From Chrysomallon squamiferum (lineage: Eukaryota; Mollusca; Gastropoda; Neomphalida; Peltospiridae), in contig CM022665.1 in NCBI GenBank assembly GCA_012295275.1, positions 15,563,476 to 15,627,475 on the forward strand: a DNA stretch of 64,000 bases. Reading direction: 5' to 3'. Positions 1-14,921 of the stretch are shown here, in pieces (the first letter of the stretch is position 1; every line of letters starts with the position of its first letter). Both the position numbers and the translations under genes were made by a program. The notes beneath the pieces are model-generated. The model had not been told where the DNA came from. It saw nothing but the letters and a program-made list of their open reading frames with translations, and did no database searches.

Positions 1-2450
1 TTTATTTTGTTTTATATTTCAATTTGAATTACTTTTAATATTTTAAATTTTTTATTTATCTATTTTTGAATGCTGGCTTTGTTTTGCATGATAACAGAAG
101 ATTAAGGATTCCAATTAAACTAACAGTGCATGTTCTGCAAAATAAAATAATAAAACAGTTTGGAAATGTTTAGACATAGTTAAAAGGGATTAGCTGTTTA
201 TCAAATAGTAGAGATTCCAGTATGATCTTTCTAATTTGGAATGAATTTTAGATAAATGAAAACATTTTTATTTTAGTTATTCTAAAATTACTGTTTTATT
301 GAAGAAAACAAAACAACAGACATCTGAACAAAAAAAAAAAATAATAAATAACTTGTGGCTGCTGTCTTACAGAAAAGGAAGCAAAAAATAACTGTGTGTT
401 ACTAAAAACTGCTGACAAAATACATTAATGCCTCATTAAAAAAGTATTTTAAAAAAAGAAAGAAAATAATGTAAGAAATATGTAAAAGAAAAGACTTTTC
501 TGGAATGTAATGGAAAGAAAAGAATTACTGTGCTTTATTTAATGAAATGAGTTGACTGTTATACATCAGAAACAAAAAGACATGTTTGGAACCAAAGCAG
601 AATTCTGTATGAATTTCTATAGGAGAGTTCTTTCCCTTGATTTGTCAACTGGTGCATGTTTTTAAAACTCAAATGACAAAGGATGAAATATAAATATGAA
701 ATATTATTTTGATTACAAAAATTCACTACAGCAGTTTATATTTAAAATGTTTTTTGTGAGTTTAAAATTATGTTTTCTTATTTAAATTTTGTTTTCATGT
801 TTTCAAAATGTATCTGTATAATTATTGTTATAAAATATATTAAAGACGATTGTATAAATAAATGATTTTTAAATTCTGAAATCATTAATACATTATTTTA
901 GTTGTTCCTTATTTTATTTTATTTATTATTTATTTATTAAATAAACAAAATAAATAAATAAATTGTTTTAAATATAGTTTCAAAACATCAGAAAGTCTAT
1001 TGTTAGATAAAAATTAATAAATAGTTTTTAATTCCCATTTCTTATTCAAATTAGCATCAAATGTATTTTGTCACTAAATGAATTGAAATATTTTTTTAAA
1101 AGTTACTGTTAAAAACTTAAAGCAGTGTGCTACTTTATTAGGCATATGTACTTAAAAAAAAATGCTTTATTCATATTTCTTCAAGTGAATACTTCTTTTA
1201 TTTTTAACTCTTATTTATATTTTTATTTAATTATTTTTCATATTTATATTATTATTATTATTTATATATATATATATATATTTTTATTTTTTTTTTTCTT
1301 GAAAAAGAAAAACAACAAAAAAACTTACCTACAGTAAAATGGAAACAAAATGTAATTTATTTATAATTATATAAATTTCCATTAAAGGAAATGGGTTTGG
1401 TGGGGAAAATGGTGGGGGCAACATTATATAAAGCAATAAGATACCACATTATGTATATTTTATATATATATTTGATTAATCAATGTTTTTGCTTCTTCTT
1501 TTTTTTCAAGAAAAGTAGTTTACTGGCAAAAATAGATTGCACAGATATTCAATTTTGTAACTGTGGACAGACTGTTCACAAAGTTGTGTAACTGCATATT
1601 GCGTGTATTATATTTATTGGTATATTGTCAGTCTTGGCATTTAAACTGGTGATTAAAAATATTTTTGTTTTCACATCCAAATGCACCCTCATTGCATGTG
1701 ATTCTGTCATCAAGGATGTGGTTTTGGTGGTTTGTTTTTTTAGATGTTGTGGAAGTAGTAGTAATTAAAGGAATTGTGTTCCAGATTTGATCAACGAGAG
1801 TTGGTAAGAAGCCATTTTGTTTTTGGCTTTATAATTTCTTTTGTTGCTAAACATTAAATTGTTTAAAAAAAATATATATATATACAAAATTCAAAATAAG
1901 CTATAAAATATTGAACAAAAGAACTACAATTATAAAAATAATTTTACTATGATATTGCCATTAGAAGAAAAAATAATTTAATAATATATTAATTTTTTAA
2001 AATATGCATATTCTTAAATAACAATCCAAAACAGTTACATATATTTTGGTGCATTTGATTATATTTACATTAAAGAATCAAAGATTTTTGTCTAAAATAG
2101 CTATTCTAGACAACAAAAATAAATAAATAAAAAATAAATACTTCATATGATCATTTCTGGAACATTCTCCATTTTTTGCAATGAATATTAAACCATTTTA
2201 AATAGTGTTACCAGAAATGTTTGAATAAAGAAATATGTGACAAATATCAATATTAGAATCAAAAACGAAATTAAAAAAAAAAAAAAAAAAAGAAATTAAG
2301 GTGCAAAATCTTAGTAATGTTTACTAATAATACTACTGTTAATACATATGAAATATTTCTGTGTTCAATGGAAATATCTTTGGAACAGTAATAAAATCGA
2401 AGTACAAAATGCTGAAATATCTTTTTCTAATGTTGGCATTTAAATTCAGA

Positions 2451-2452
<2 letters not shown>

Positions 2453-2516
<64 letters not shown>
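2453..2516. repeat. (CA)n microsatellite, about 32 units
   Basis: An uninterrupted CA dinucleotide run of about 64 bp. It produces the poly Cys-Val open frames on the minus strand, which are not genes. Confidence 0.97.
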
Positions 2517-2520
<4 letters not shown>

Positions 2521-3360
2521 TGCAATGCAGCCCATAGTATCAGATCTTGAAGGATTAAACAAGTTTGCTGGTTCCTAAACCAAGTAATACCATCTCCATT
2601 AGGAACTATGAGAGTGACTAGAACACTGATACAAGGTAAGAGCATGTCCACAAGTGGGTGTCATGGTGGCACAGCAGACGCAGTTGGGTGGGTAGTGGGT
2701 GATAAAGCATCAACAAATGGTTTAAAAGGGTAGATCTAGTTGATTCCTTTACTGGATGAAAAGTGAAAGGATATTCATAATAACAGAAATGGTGTAATGA
2801 GATAACATGATTTCTTAATTGTAACCTTTCTACGATAGTCAGCACAATTTTATCAACAGCACTTGCAGATAAATTTATTAAATTCTTTTACTGTGGAAAA
2901 AAGTTCATGAAAACCTTCTGTTCCTATTTTTGATTCATATTTATCCATCCCAATCACAACATGGTAGAAGCTCTTTGACAAAATGCATTTTCAAACCTTA
3001 AGGAATGGTGAAGGATAACTCATGGCTGAAGGTTCTTAGTCTTAATATCTTTTTAACAAAGGATTTAAATTATACAGAGCATGTTTGTTTTGATTCTAAA
3101 AGATCTGGAAAGTATTAATGTCTTTTTAAGAAGTTTCAGATAAAGGACTGCATTTTGGTTGGAAATCCACAAAGTATCCAAATATTTTGGTATCCCATGT
3201 AAGAGAATAATGTTTTATTGTTGATATTATTATTGCTAATGAAATTCGGAATAATTAGGTATTGTTAAAGTCATTCTGGACATGCGCCAAGTTCTTATTA
3301 CAAAATCCATTTGAAAGATAATTTATCATATCTCAGTTGACCTTTTTAAAAGGTGCAGTG

Positions 3361-3363
3361 TTT

Positions 3364-3395
<32 letters not shown>

Positions 3396-3401
3396 TTTTT
3401 T
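3361..3401. repeat. T homopolymer tract, about 41 bp
   Basis: Forty-one bases of T broken by a single C. No retrotransposon body could be recognised next to it. Confidence 0.9.
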
Positions 3402-4759
3402 ATCAGGCAAGTCTCTTCATGATGGTATTTAGGATTATCCTTCCTTTATCCCTAATTCAGCACAACAAAAGGCTTGCCAGTGAAAACTACCTCTAAAACA
3501 ACATAACAAAATTACTCATAGTTCCGTATTTGGTTATTCATTCATTTCTGCAGTTCCCTTCTTTAAAAATCCTTTACTTTTTAATCTGTTTTTACAAAAT
3601 TATTATTATTGTTTATTTTTTTATTTTTTTGGTTTTTCATTTTCACATTTTTTTAATTTTTTTTTATTTATTAATGTAAATGATTATTGTTTTAATTTTT
3701 AATTTCTTTTTTTTATTATATATATTTTTAAATATGTACATAATATGTACAGTTGTTATTGTGTCTGTCATATAAGTTGTCATGTGAGTACTGTTTTAAT
3801 TTGTTATTAACTATTTATATACCATGCACCATAATATCACCATGACAATGAGTGGCACAGGACCTTATTTTAGTCAGTTATGTCTTCAATAATATGTAAA
3901 TTTGTATCCATAGTAACCAGCAAATCTATTATACTCACAGTTGATGTCAGCAAAGTAATTTGGTCTCACTGTACCAAAACCATTTTAAACTTCAACTAAA
4001 TTGTACAGGAATAATGTTTTTAAAATAATTTTAATACATTTTTATTTTTAATATATATGAAGAAATATAAATTTTGGAAATATTTTTAAAATAAAGAAAA
4101 ACAAGAATTTTAAAGTAATGACTAGTTATTCATAATTATATAAATGTGCAGACTAATTTCTTTGAAATCAAGGAGCAATTAATTCAAAGTAATCGCCCTT
4201 TACAAACACTCTTATGATAAAAGAAGAGAGGAAATGTAAAAGAAATTCAACAAATGGGCTATTATTTAAATATAAAACACCTAACAGTACAAATCAACTG
4301 TATCATATACAGTTCAGACTGAAGGTACTGTAATAACATTACAATCCACATTAAATTAATAATTTAAGATATAACATATTAAGAGACAAGTTTTAAAATA
4401 ATCAAACTATATAAAAACATCATTGTCAGTTAATACTGATTATATAAAATTAGCTAACAAAATAAAATTTAAAAATTGATGCTGACATCAGCTTGGATGT
4501 GGCTAAGGTTTGTGATAATTTAATGTTACAACCTAGTTTATCTTGTACAATTCTTTTTGTGTACGTTAATGTAAACCAAATTTTAATAAAATACACATTA
4601 AACTATATGTGTGTTGTTCTTTTATGTTCTCACATCTCTAAATTTTAAATATTTGATTTCATGTGGGTGGTCTGAATTCACAGTCAGTTCATCTACATTT
4701 TGTTTTAAAAACAAGTTAGTTCTCATTCTCTGTGTGTGTGTGTGTGTATTCAACATGAA

Positions 4760-5133
4760 CAGGATAAAGTGGATATTTTAAGAGGCAGTAACCAGTTATT
4801 TCTATTATGCTGCAATCCTGTGTAATGGGTTGGACAAAATTTAATAAGTTCTAAAATTATGGTAATTTGAGTATGTGACCGAAATATATGACATGTATAC
4901 ATATTCTGAAATATCTAAATATTGTCTTTGAATTTCATTTAAAAAATGCTATGAACATTTGTCCCAATCCATTAATACAAAAACTAAATTCAGTTAACTG
5001 TTTTAAAAGTAGATTCAAGCTTACTGATTTCATTAACATTATACATCAAATGAAAATATATCTTAAATAAAAAACTATTTTTTAAATTAATTTTCAAAAT
5101 GGTCTTTTAAGATCTAATCCAGCAATTAAACAT
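4760..5133 (+). repeat. dispersed repeat, copy 1
   Basis: The segment beginning AGGATAAAGTGGATATTTTA matches 23581-23634 in the same orientation, including the shared block CAGTAACCAGTTATTTCT. A second matched block (about 4974-5133, with TTTTCAAAATGGTCTTTTAA) corresponds to about 23650-23850. Copy 1 has about 160 bp between the blocks that copy 2 lacks. No coding capacity is visible. The family is unidentified; a MITE or SINE-like element is possible. Confidence 0.7.
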
Positions 5134-6036
5134 TTTAAAAATGTGTGTGTGTGTGTGTGTGAATAAATAAGTAATTTATCAAATACAATTTAGTCCCAAA
5201 GTTATTTTTTGGTCAGTGAAAATATAGAGCTTTATCTAGTCATAGTATCTTGCCATTATACACAGTGATTGCAGGATAAATAAATAGGTGTGCTTCCCAG
5301 TTTGCATAAGAAATGGGGTTATAATTAATGTAGTTTATATACTTTTTTTTTTTTTTTTTTGTAAATATTATCTTGCTTTATATTATTTCCAAGATCAGTA
5401 TACAAAATGGCCATAACTGTGGAAAAATGTTATTATAACGGAGAATCATAACATATATTTCTTATCTTTTAAATATGTAAAAACAAAAAAATAACACAGA
5501 GAGCATTATATAGTTTATTTTAGTTAAAAATTCATGGATAAATAAACATTCTCAAAACTTCTTAAACACTTTGTATTACTGGTTCTTAGTTCAAAACTTC
5601 ACTGAAGCAAATATTTTAAGAAAGTCAAGTAATATTAGTATAAATATGTTATAATAAATATCTGCAAATTTTGTTTTTTGTTAAAAAATGAATAAAACTG
5701 TTATTTTTCATGATTTTTAAAATTATATTAATTAAAATGAAATAAATAAATTTTTGTTTAATAAATAAGAAATAGATAAGTATTTAAATAAGATAAAATA
5801 AAATAAAATTTAATAAAATAAATAAATTAATTAATTAATAAATATTAAATATTAAAAAAAAAAACAGTTAGTGAAATACTTGTCCATCCCATAAAAAAAG
5901 AATGGAGATTAAATATTATAAAAATTTTTAAATACTTAAATAATAAATAAATAGCTTACAAAATAAATAATATGTAATAACTGGTCAGCAAAATATCACA
6001 GAAGTAGTATCATATAACTGAAAATCACAGACAGAA

Positions 6037-8814
6037 TTATGCACTGTTAAACAACAGTTGTTTGTTAATGTGTATATCTGCTGACTGCTTTTGGGCCCCA
6101 CCACTTGACACTGGTGTATTGTGGGATTGTCTGGTTGACTGGAATCTTGATGGACCGGTTGACAGAGTCATTTCATAAGGATCTATACTCTCTGTTGTGA
6201 CCTGCAGTCGATCCACTGAAACATGAACAAATATGTATATAAACACATCTATTTACCTATATTTCACACACACACACACACATGCATATATATGTATGTA
6301 TGTATGTATGTATGTGTACATATATCTATATCTATATCTATATATGTATCTATATCTATAAATGTTAATGTAAATTTCTGTTATGTGCAGCTTGATGCTG
6401 GTATCCAGACATAGATATTTTGAGCTGATGATTAAAAAATACAATTTAGATATTGTGCAGAATATTTTTTGTTGATTCTTTAAAACTGATGATTAAATGC
6501 TTTAATTATTATTATTCTTTTTTTTTAATTATTATATTGCCATAATTGGTATTTGTTTTTAGATGATGGACTTAGATCAATCCATTAATATATAGAAGTA
6601 TTTAAGTTACTAAAAAAACAAACATTTCAAAACAACATAAATCACATTACTACGTAGTTAATATATATTTTTAGAGAAAGAAACTTCTATTTCATGACTT
6701 TTATTATTTCACATTCAGTAATAAATATGACATTTGTAACAGAAATGTTACTAAAATATAAATAACATACAAACTGGTTTCTCTGATGATGCACTTGTTG
6801 CAATATCTTTCCAGGTTCCCAAATAACTAAAAAAATATATATATATTATTTTATAAAAATTTAAATAATTTTAAAATTTTTACATCAGTCATTTTTGTAT
6901 TGCATATTTTTGAAAGGGACAGAGTAAATAACCAATTTCTCAACAAAGTGAAAAACTTCAAGTGTGTTTACATTTATTTTCATAACAAACTAAAATATTT
7001 TTGAAATTATCATAGATGTGTGAGTTAGTAGAATACTGACCCAAACATAGTCTTATTATTTGTAGAATTTTGTATAAGTATCTTAATTCAATCTTAAGGT
7101 CTATGTCTTTGTCCAACTAAATGAACAGAAAGACAAATATTTCATTTTGAACGTTATACAGACGCACACAAATACACATACACAGATGCATACACATATA
7201 TAAATATGCTCATACACACAAACACTCACATTCTTTCAAAGGGATTAAAAATTATTAAATGGTTGAAATAGTTTATGTCTGATATTTTGGACACTATACC
7301 TAATAAAATAATTACATTTTAATCTACCACTTTCACTACTTTAACATAACCAGTCCAGCTGGTAATTTATCAAACACTGTATCAGCTTCACTGTCCATGG
7401 GAAGGAGAATATAAAAACTTTCTTACTACTAATCAGTAAGAGTAACCTCTAACATGGCAACAACAGACTGCTTCTCTCCTGTTATCATTATAAAAAAAAA
7501 TGTACTAGCTCAAATGAAGAAATAAAAATATGCTTAGGTTTAAGTAAACAAATATTCATGAATTTAACTTGGCCATAAATCAAAATAAAATAAAAATTTA
7601 AGTTTGTGACTTACTCATCAAAGTTCAGACTTGTTGTCCAGTCTAATAGTTCATCCACCTCCCACTCCTCTAGAGCCTCAGGTCCTAAAGCCTCCACCGT
7701 GGCAACCATTCCAGCAGCAGCGCCCTCTATCAGCTTGACAGTTTCAGTGTCTGTGGACTTGGCTTTCAGAACTCCTTCGTTATACCTGGGTTAAAGATAT
7801 ATACCATTAAAATAATAATATACACAAATATTTCTGCATACACAAAATACTGAAAATGTAACATTGCTTGTGAATAAAATATAGCAAAAATCATGAACAT
7901 CTTGACAACAGTGTGAACTTGATTACTTCTAACTAACTATGTTAATTTAATTATATCTAATTCATATCAGATATAGTGGTGAATAGTATGTTCTTGGTCT
8001 ATGTACATAATAATACTCATGTTACTTGGACTTTTTATGAGAACGTCTGGGTTTAATATACTTGAATCTGTAACTGAAAAGTGTTTTGTAAGTACTGTTT
8101 GTTTTTTGTTGTTGCTGTTGTTCTTGTTTTGTTGGGTTTTTGTTTAATTTATTATTCTGGACACAGATGCATAAACAGTTTCTTGTAAAATATAAAAATG
8201 AAAGCTTTTATATACTGATTAGACATCAGTGAAATAACATTTAAATTTTAACACTCCGTTACATTGTATATATGTCATATAAACCAATATGTACACTAAT
8301 AACACAGCTTTTATGTAATTGGTTCTATTTCCAAAAAAACAGCATTTGAATGTTAACAACTCATCAGTATATATATATATAAACTAATATCAGTACCAAT
8401 AAAATTATACAGATCTTATATTTTAATACTCCATCAATATGATTTATATAAATTATACTAATAATATTATACAAAATTTAATATTTTATGAAAAAAATAC
8501 ATAACACCAGTAACAAAACACTAGAATTTTAAAAATAAAAAAAATAAACATTTAAAAAAATAAATAAAAACCTATGATGTTTATTTAACAAAAATCTTAC
8601 ATCTTTTTCATCCAGTTTATTTTCTTTTCTTTTCGTTTTCTTTCAATGTCCTGTTTTCTCTGCAACTGAAATGGAAAAGAACACCCATATTTACAATATA
8701 ACTGATTAAAATTGAATAAACATTCTTATTAGTGTTATGGTCACACAAACAATAAAAGAAATAACGAGAAATCTTTTTTAAAAAGCCACCAAATGAAAAT
8801 GGCAGACATTTGAT

Positions 8815-8879
<65 letters not shown>

Positions 8880-11800
8880 TAAAAATTAAAAAAATTAAAA
8901 TAAAAATAAATAACAACAACAATTATAACAGTAACAACAACTAACCTTGTTGTGATGAAATTCAAATTTTTTTCTTGACGTTTCCCAGGTGACAGAATCA
9001 GACATGATGTGACTTATTAGGCGATCAGAAACCAGGCGCCAACCATTGTTCTCTATTCTTTTATACCAGCCATCTTTACCTGCAGGAAAATATTAAATAA
9101 ACATAATGAATTAAAGTTTTATAAGATAAGTTAACATTTAGCAGTTATAATATTACATGTCATGCATACATTTCTTTTACAACAATTATTTAATTATGAA
9201 AAACAACAACTGGCTGCTTCTTGGAAAATGAATTAGCAGCAACAAATATTTTATAAGTGTCTTCCCATAAAGTTGAAAATATTCTTTGCTATGTACCTTT
9301 GACAAATCAGCTGTAAAAAACGCTGTTACTTATAACAGATATTTGCAAACATCTAGATATATGCATTTTATTATATTTTATAGAATAATGCATTAGTGAT
9401 TACATATCAACATACTGCAGTTAAATGTTTATGGCATTAAACATTCTGGTTTCCTGACTTGTCATGTTCTGAGATATCTTTGAACTTGACAAGGTAGTTA
9501 ACAAGGTGACAGTAACTGAAATCCAAAAGTCAAAGGTATTTACTGTTTGGGTCTGCTACTGTTAAAGATATAAAATAAAGTCACAGATATTTACAGTTTG
9601 GGTCTGCCACTTGTCTGTTCTTGTTGTGTGTGTCTTTGGCTGTTGTTTTTTTGGCTGCTGGAGCTGTGTAATCTTTGGGACTATTTGCACACATATCCAC
9701 CACTGGCCGATGAGTGTAAATCTTGTAATAAATATTGGGAGGAAATCTTTGCTAAAAAAAAATGGAAATAAATTTAAAAAAAACAAAAAAAACAGAATGT
9801 AGACAAGAGACATCAAAAATGTTTTGATTTCATTTCAGTATTTTTATACCACCAAATGTCTAAACAATCAAATAAATAAATAAATAAATATATATATATT
9901 TGCTAAAAATATATTTAAAAAAAAAGTAGATGTTATTTTAACTTTCAAAAGAGAAAAAAAAAAAAAAACACCCAAAAACCTTTCACTTTCATTTTAAGAT
10001 TTACTGTAACAAAAATGTCTGAACTAGACATTATAAAAATAATATATAGTTTAATTACACCTGACATAAATATAATAAAAACAATGTCACAAAGTTTCCT
10101 GTTGTATTATATAAATAACATTCGCTTTTTTCAAGAAGAATCTTAATTAAGCTATATCTCAACACCTTATGACATATTAAAAAAAATAACAATAATAAAA
10201 AAAAATAATAATAATAACAATTGGATCAGTTAAAAAAGAATTCAACAAATATAAAAATATTAAGTAAGAAAAGGATTACCCCTGCTAATCGGAATCTGAT
10301 GTGAATTCCTGCAGCTGAGTCAAGTAATTTTGCTTCATTTGGATTGATACACCGTAACATCAGCATGGGGTCTCCTCGACTCCTGAAGTTGATCAAATCT
10401 CGATAATATCGATATACTTGTGTATCCTGAAAAGAGAAAGTTAACAACCTGTACCATAATTATTATGATAATAAAACCGAAGTTCTGTAAACATTTAATA
10501 AGAACTATATTTTGTACTTTCACCATTTTCCCTCATTTTCAGTTATTTGATTTTACTTTTTTATAAATTATAATTTTGTTTTTCCTGTTATTCTTAAGAT
10601 ATTTTGAAATCTTTATTATATATTTATATTAATTTGAAATATCTGCAAACAACTGCTTAATACTGTTCTGCAAATCTGAATGACATTAATAAAGACTATT
10701 TGGTATGAATATCAGTTGTTAATTGATCCGAAATGAATTGATGTGTACTATTCAAATTTTTAGATAAATATTTAATTAAATTTGGACTGTATAAATGTTA
10801 ATCATGATGTTAATGTGACAAAAAAAAAAGAAGAAAAAGGAAATGAAAGGCAAGCTGACACAGACAATAGAAACATACTCTGACATTCATACACACTTCT
10901 ATATCCACTCACCACTCCCAATGAATAGCTATAATAATTTAATTTCTCATCTATTCTGTGCATTAGGTTTAAAAATGGATTTTATAATGACTATAAGAGA
11001 CTGAAAGAAAAACAAACAGAATCCTTTTGTTCAACAAACATTTATTTAATATATATTTCTTAATTTAAATTCTACCATTTCATTAATTTTTTTAAATGCA
11101 CAATAATTTAAAATAAATAGAAGTGATTAAAAAAAATTACTAGGTTTTTTTTCTTTTTTCTAAGAAACTAAAATGATTTTTTCTTCTTTTTTTTAATATT
11201 TCATTTTAAATTTCAGTGTATCACCACTTTTAATGTGGTTTTAAACCCCATTATTTTAACACTGTATTAAAAACACATAATGTGTTTAACATATTTTTAA
11301 AAAAGTAAATATAATGATATAAACATAATATGAATGCACCAAATTATTGCATATTACACTATTAAAAAGAAAGATTTTTGAAAAATTAATTAAAAAAAAA
11401 TAAAATAATATATATTTCATTTACAATTTAATTTCATATTCAAACATGAAATTTGAAGAGAAAAATTTAATATTGCACTTCTAATATAATTTTTTTTTAA
11501 ATTATTTTTGAAGAGGTGAGAAAACTTTAATTATTAGTTAGCATTGCACTTCTAATATAGCTTTTAAAAATTATTTTTAAAGAGGTGAGAAAACTTTAAT
11601 TATTATTTAATATTGTACTTCTAATATGACTTTATGTTTCTTTCTTCTTTTCTTTTTTTGAATGTGGTGTTTTAACAAGTGAGAATACATATTTAATATT
11701 ACACCTTTAATACTATTTAACATTACCCTTCTTCTTTAACAGAGATTTCCTTTTTTTTTTTCAAAGCTAATGTCTGGAGAATTGAGAAGAAGAAGAAAAA

Positions 11801-14800
11801 AAAATATTATTGAACATTAATTGATTGGTTCTCTGGTGATTTCTTTTCACTCTTAACCACATGTTTGTAAAAACAGCAGGAACTGAAAATACAGCCTACA
11901 ATGTGTCTCCTCCAGGCTCTCTGAATTACAACAGCTGCCGCCTTTGAAGTCATTGGCTCCTTATTGTCTTGTTCACCTTGCTTCCTCAAAACAGAAACAA
12001 AAGCGTCATTAAAATATAATTTAAAAAAATAGGAAAATGGATCAATTAATGGAGGAAATAATTAATGGGTGGATAAATTAACACAGATTTAATCAACTGA
12101 TGAATGAATTAATTAATATTTAATTAATATTAAATTAATATTAAATGAATATTTAATGCAGATCTTCCCAAAGACAGGAAATTATTTTAAATGGCAAAAT
12201 AACATTATTTCTGACAAAGGAAAGAGAAAATGTTGACTAACTGTATAGCAGCCTGATAGGTAGAGTAAGTCAAAACCTCTTTGCCATTTTTGTTTAGCAA
12301 TCCCAGATTATTCTACAAAAATAACATAATTAAAAGTGTAACAAAACCCTGCATAAAAGCAGACATAGTAGACTGTCAGCATGTGTGAGTTCTGCATGCA
12401 AATTTTATTGATACTTTTTTTGATATTAAGAACATAGATTAAAAAGTACTATTAAATTTAAATTTATTTTATTCTCTTCATATTTTGTTATGATTCCTTA
12501 CTTTTATTTTTTATTATTTTTTGCTAACTTATTTGCTTTTCTTTTAATTTTATTTATTTAATATTTTGTTTTTGATGCACTTTCATCCAAGAATAAGATA
12601 TATTTTTATATATATACACACATACATACATAAATATATGTCATCAATTAAAAAACAGATTTTGAAACAGATTCTATTTTCAAAATTCAGATATTGCCAA
12701 TTTTTATTTAATAATACAGGAAAATAACAACATCACAAAACACACAAATATATGTTATAAAAGAAGTATACTGATAAAAGGCGAGAAAAACTTTTATTTA
12801 AAAAATAAGTAAAATAAAATAAAAGAGAAATTAAACAGGAAAACAAAAACTAAGAAATCTCAGGAAACTATAAAAATTGTTTAGATTTATGAATTTATTA
12901 CAAAACAGACACGATGGTTTAGTACAAATATATTTTAAATGTTTACATGTTACCTCAAGTTCATTGGAATCATCAGAGTCTTCAAAATCATCATTTTCTT
13001 TGTCTATAATGTCTTCCTCAAATTCATCAAGTTCATGGCACCTGTCTTGTTCAATTTTACTCTCACCATATACAGCTGTTGTGCTAGACATAGGATCCTT
13101 CTTTAGTTGATACTCAATACTATTTCTGAAAGAAAGAAGAAACAAGTTTTAATCAATGACACACTTGACATATCTAAGGTTTTAAGGCATCAATATTTTT
13201 GATTGAATGGTAAGACAACCCAGATTTATAGAAGGCTCAGTTATATATTTAAAATATAAAATAAACAAACAATAAAGAATAAAATATTACACTTCCAAAG
13301 CTGCTTGTTTTCTTCTGTTTTTTCTAATAATTCTCTTTTTTCGGGAAGCCTAATATATATTCTGATGATACCTGTAATACCAGTGATAAATCAGTCACTG
13401 GACAATGAATGGAAGAGGAAACAGATTAACAGGAGTACAAAGTGGAACTGATCTTGTGACCTATCATACATCATGAAACCAGACTGCCTGTGAACTAAAA
13501 CATGCTCCCATCACTTGAAAAGAATTTTAAATCTTTATAATCAAGAATAATTTTATTCTATCTACACTAACACTAACCCTAACTGCTTAAATTGACATCT
13601 ATGAGTTATAGTTCACAAAGCAAATAATGAAGTGTGTAGTAATACTGCTGGAAAACTAAAGAGAAGTGCAAAAGATTCAAAAGTGGTAATAGCCACCTCT
13701 CCATACCCAATGTAAGCCCACACCATTTTTAATCCCAATTCTAAATTTCCTTCTAAACCTAGTAACATAAAAAGTTAAAATAAGAAAAAGAATTTCAGTC
13801 TTTAAAAATTTAAAAATGTGTGAAAAGAACAAGAAGATCTGTAGTAGATAATATCTCCTCCATGTGCTGCAAGTCTTTTACTAACTACATATACCAAAAA
13901 GCTTTAATAATTTTCTATTTAACAAATAATATTTGTGTCTTATAATAAAAACAATACTAACCTTACCCAGTAACCTCTCCACAATCTCTGAATTTCAATG
14001 GCAGCTGCTATTTTAGCTTTTTCACTCTTAACTTCATTTTTTATTATATCCTGAAAATCAAATTGTATTCTTTCCTTTGTAACAAAATAAACTGATAACC
14101 ATCCTAACCTAACAAACATCACCAAACCTTGCCTACATTTTTCTGCTGTACATTTTTCTTTACATCTACATTGTTTTTATGGATGCATATTGTTCTTACA
14201 TTATTATATTACTTTATTATATGTTTAGCTTGATGTTTCTGTAAATGTTTGGGTTAATGTTTACATTCGCAATTTCCCAGACTTGTGCTCACTCTATTAG
14301 TCCAGGGTCAACAGTATATGTGATTATATGCGTTTTTTGTAATAAACAGAAAAGGATAGCAATAAAAATATATCTGGATTACTGAATCTAAAAAAGGGAC
14401 AAAGGGCAAACTTTACTTTGAAAATGATTTTTCCACTTTTATGCACATTATAAAATCTATTTCCTAATCTAAATGTGTAAAAAATCAAATAAAAAACAAA
14501 AATACTAATTTAGAAAAGCGAATTTTCAGACAAAAATGCAGGTGAATTTTTAAATATTTACATAAAATCTGACAATAAATGATTTAAAATGTGAAGAAAA
14601 CTTTAAATAATTATAACTTTAGAAATTAAAATTAAAATTACCAATCTATCCTTTTTTGTTGCTGGTGCCAATATTACTGTTACAGAATCTGGATGCACTG
14701 AAATGAATAGGAAAACATAGATAAAATTCTTGTGTTCATCTATCCCGAAATATTTTATTTTTTTAAATAATGCTATAATTTGCCTATACATATGTCAGTG

Positions 14801-14885
14801 TGTGCGTGTGCGTGTGTGTGTATGTGTGTGTGTGTGCGTGTATGTAATTATTTTTAATTAGCCCCAGGTTTTCGTAGTCTTTGTT

Positions 14886-14921
<36 letters not shown>

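Larger units (their letters stand above)
1..6036. other. gene-free flank downstream of the MFI homologue
   Basis: No exon or conserved protein segment is recognisable on either strand in these 6 kb. Open frames are short and of the kind expected by chance or made by microsatellite translation. The stretch holds a long CA repeat (2453-2516), a T-rich tract (3361-3401), GT repeats near 4731 and 5143, and one copy of a dispersed repeat (4760-5133). Part of the right end is probably the 3' UTR of the minus-strand gene that stops at 6037. A minus-strand AATAAA lies at 5514-5519, about 520 nt past that stop, but AATAAA is common in such AT-rich DNA. Confidence 0.6.

Noticed and set aside
2339-2651. 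Cys-Val repeat open frames on the minus strand
   Set aside because: They are translations of the CA microsatellite at 2453-2516.
8617-8922. 101-aa Tyr-rich minus-strand open frame
   Set aside because: The middle is the AAT microsatellite. Only the far end (8601-8665) overlaps a real exon, and that is read in another frame.
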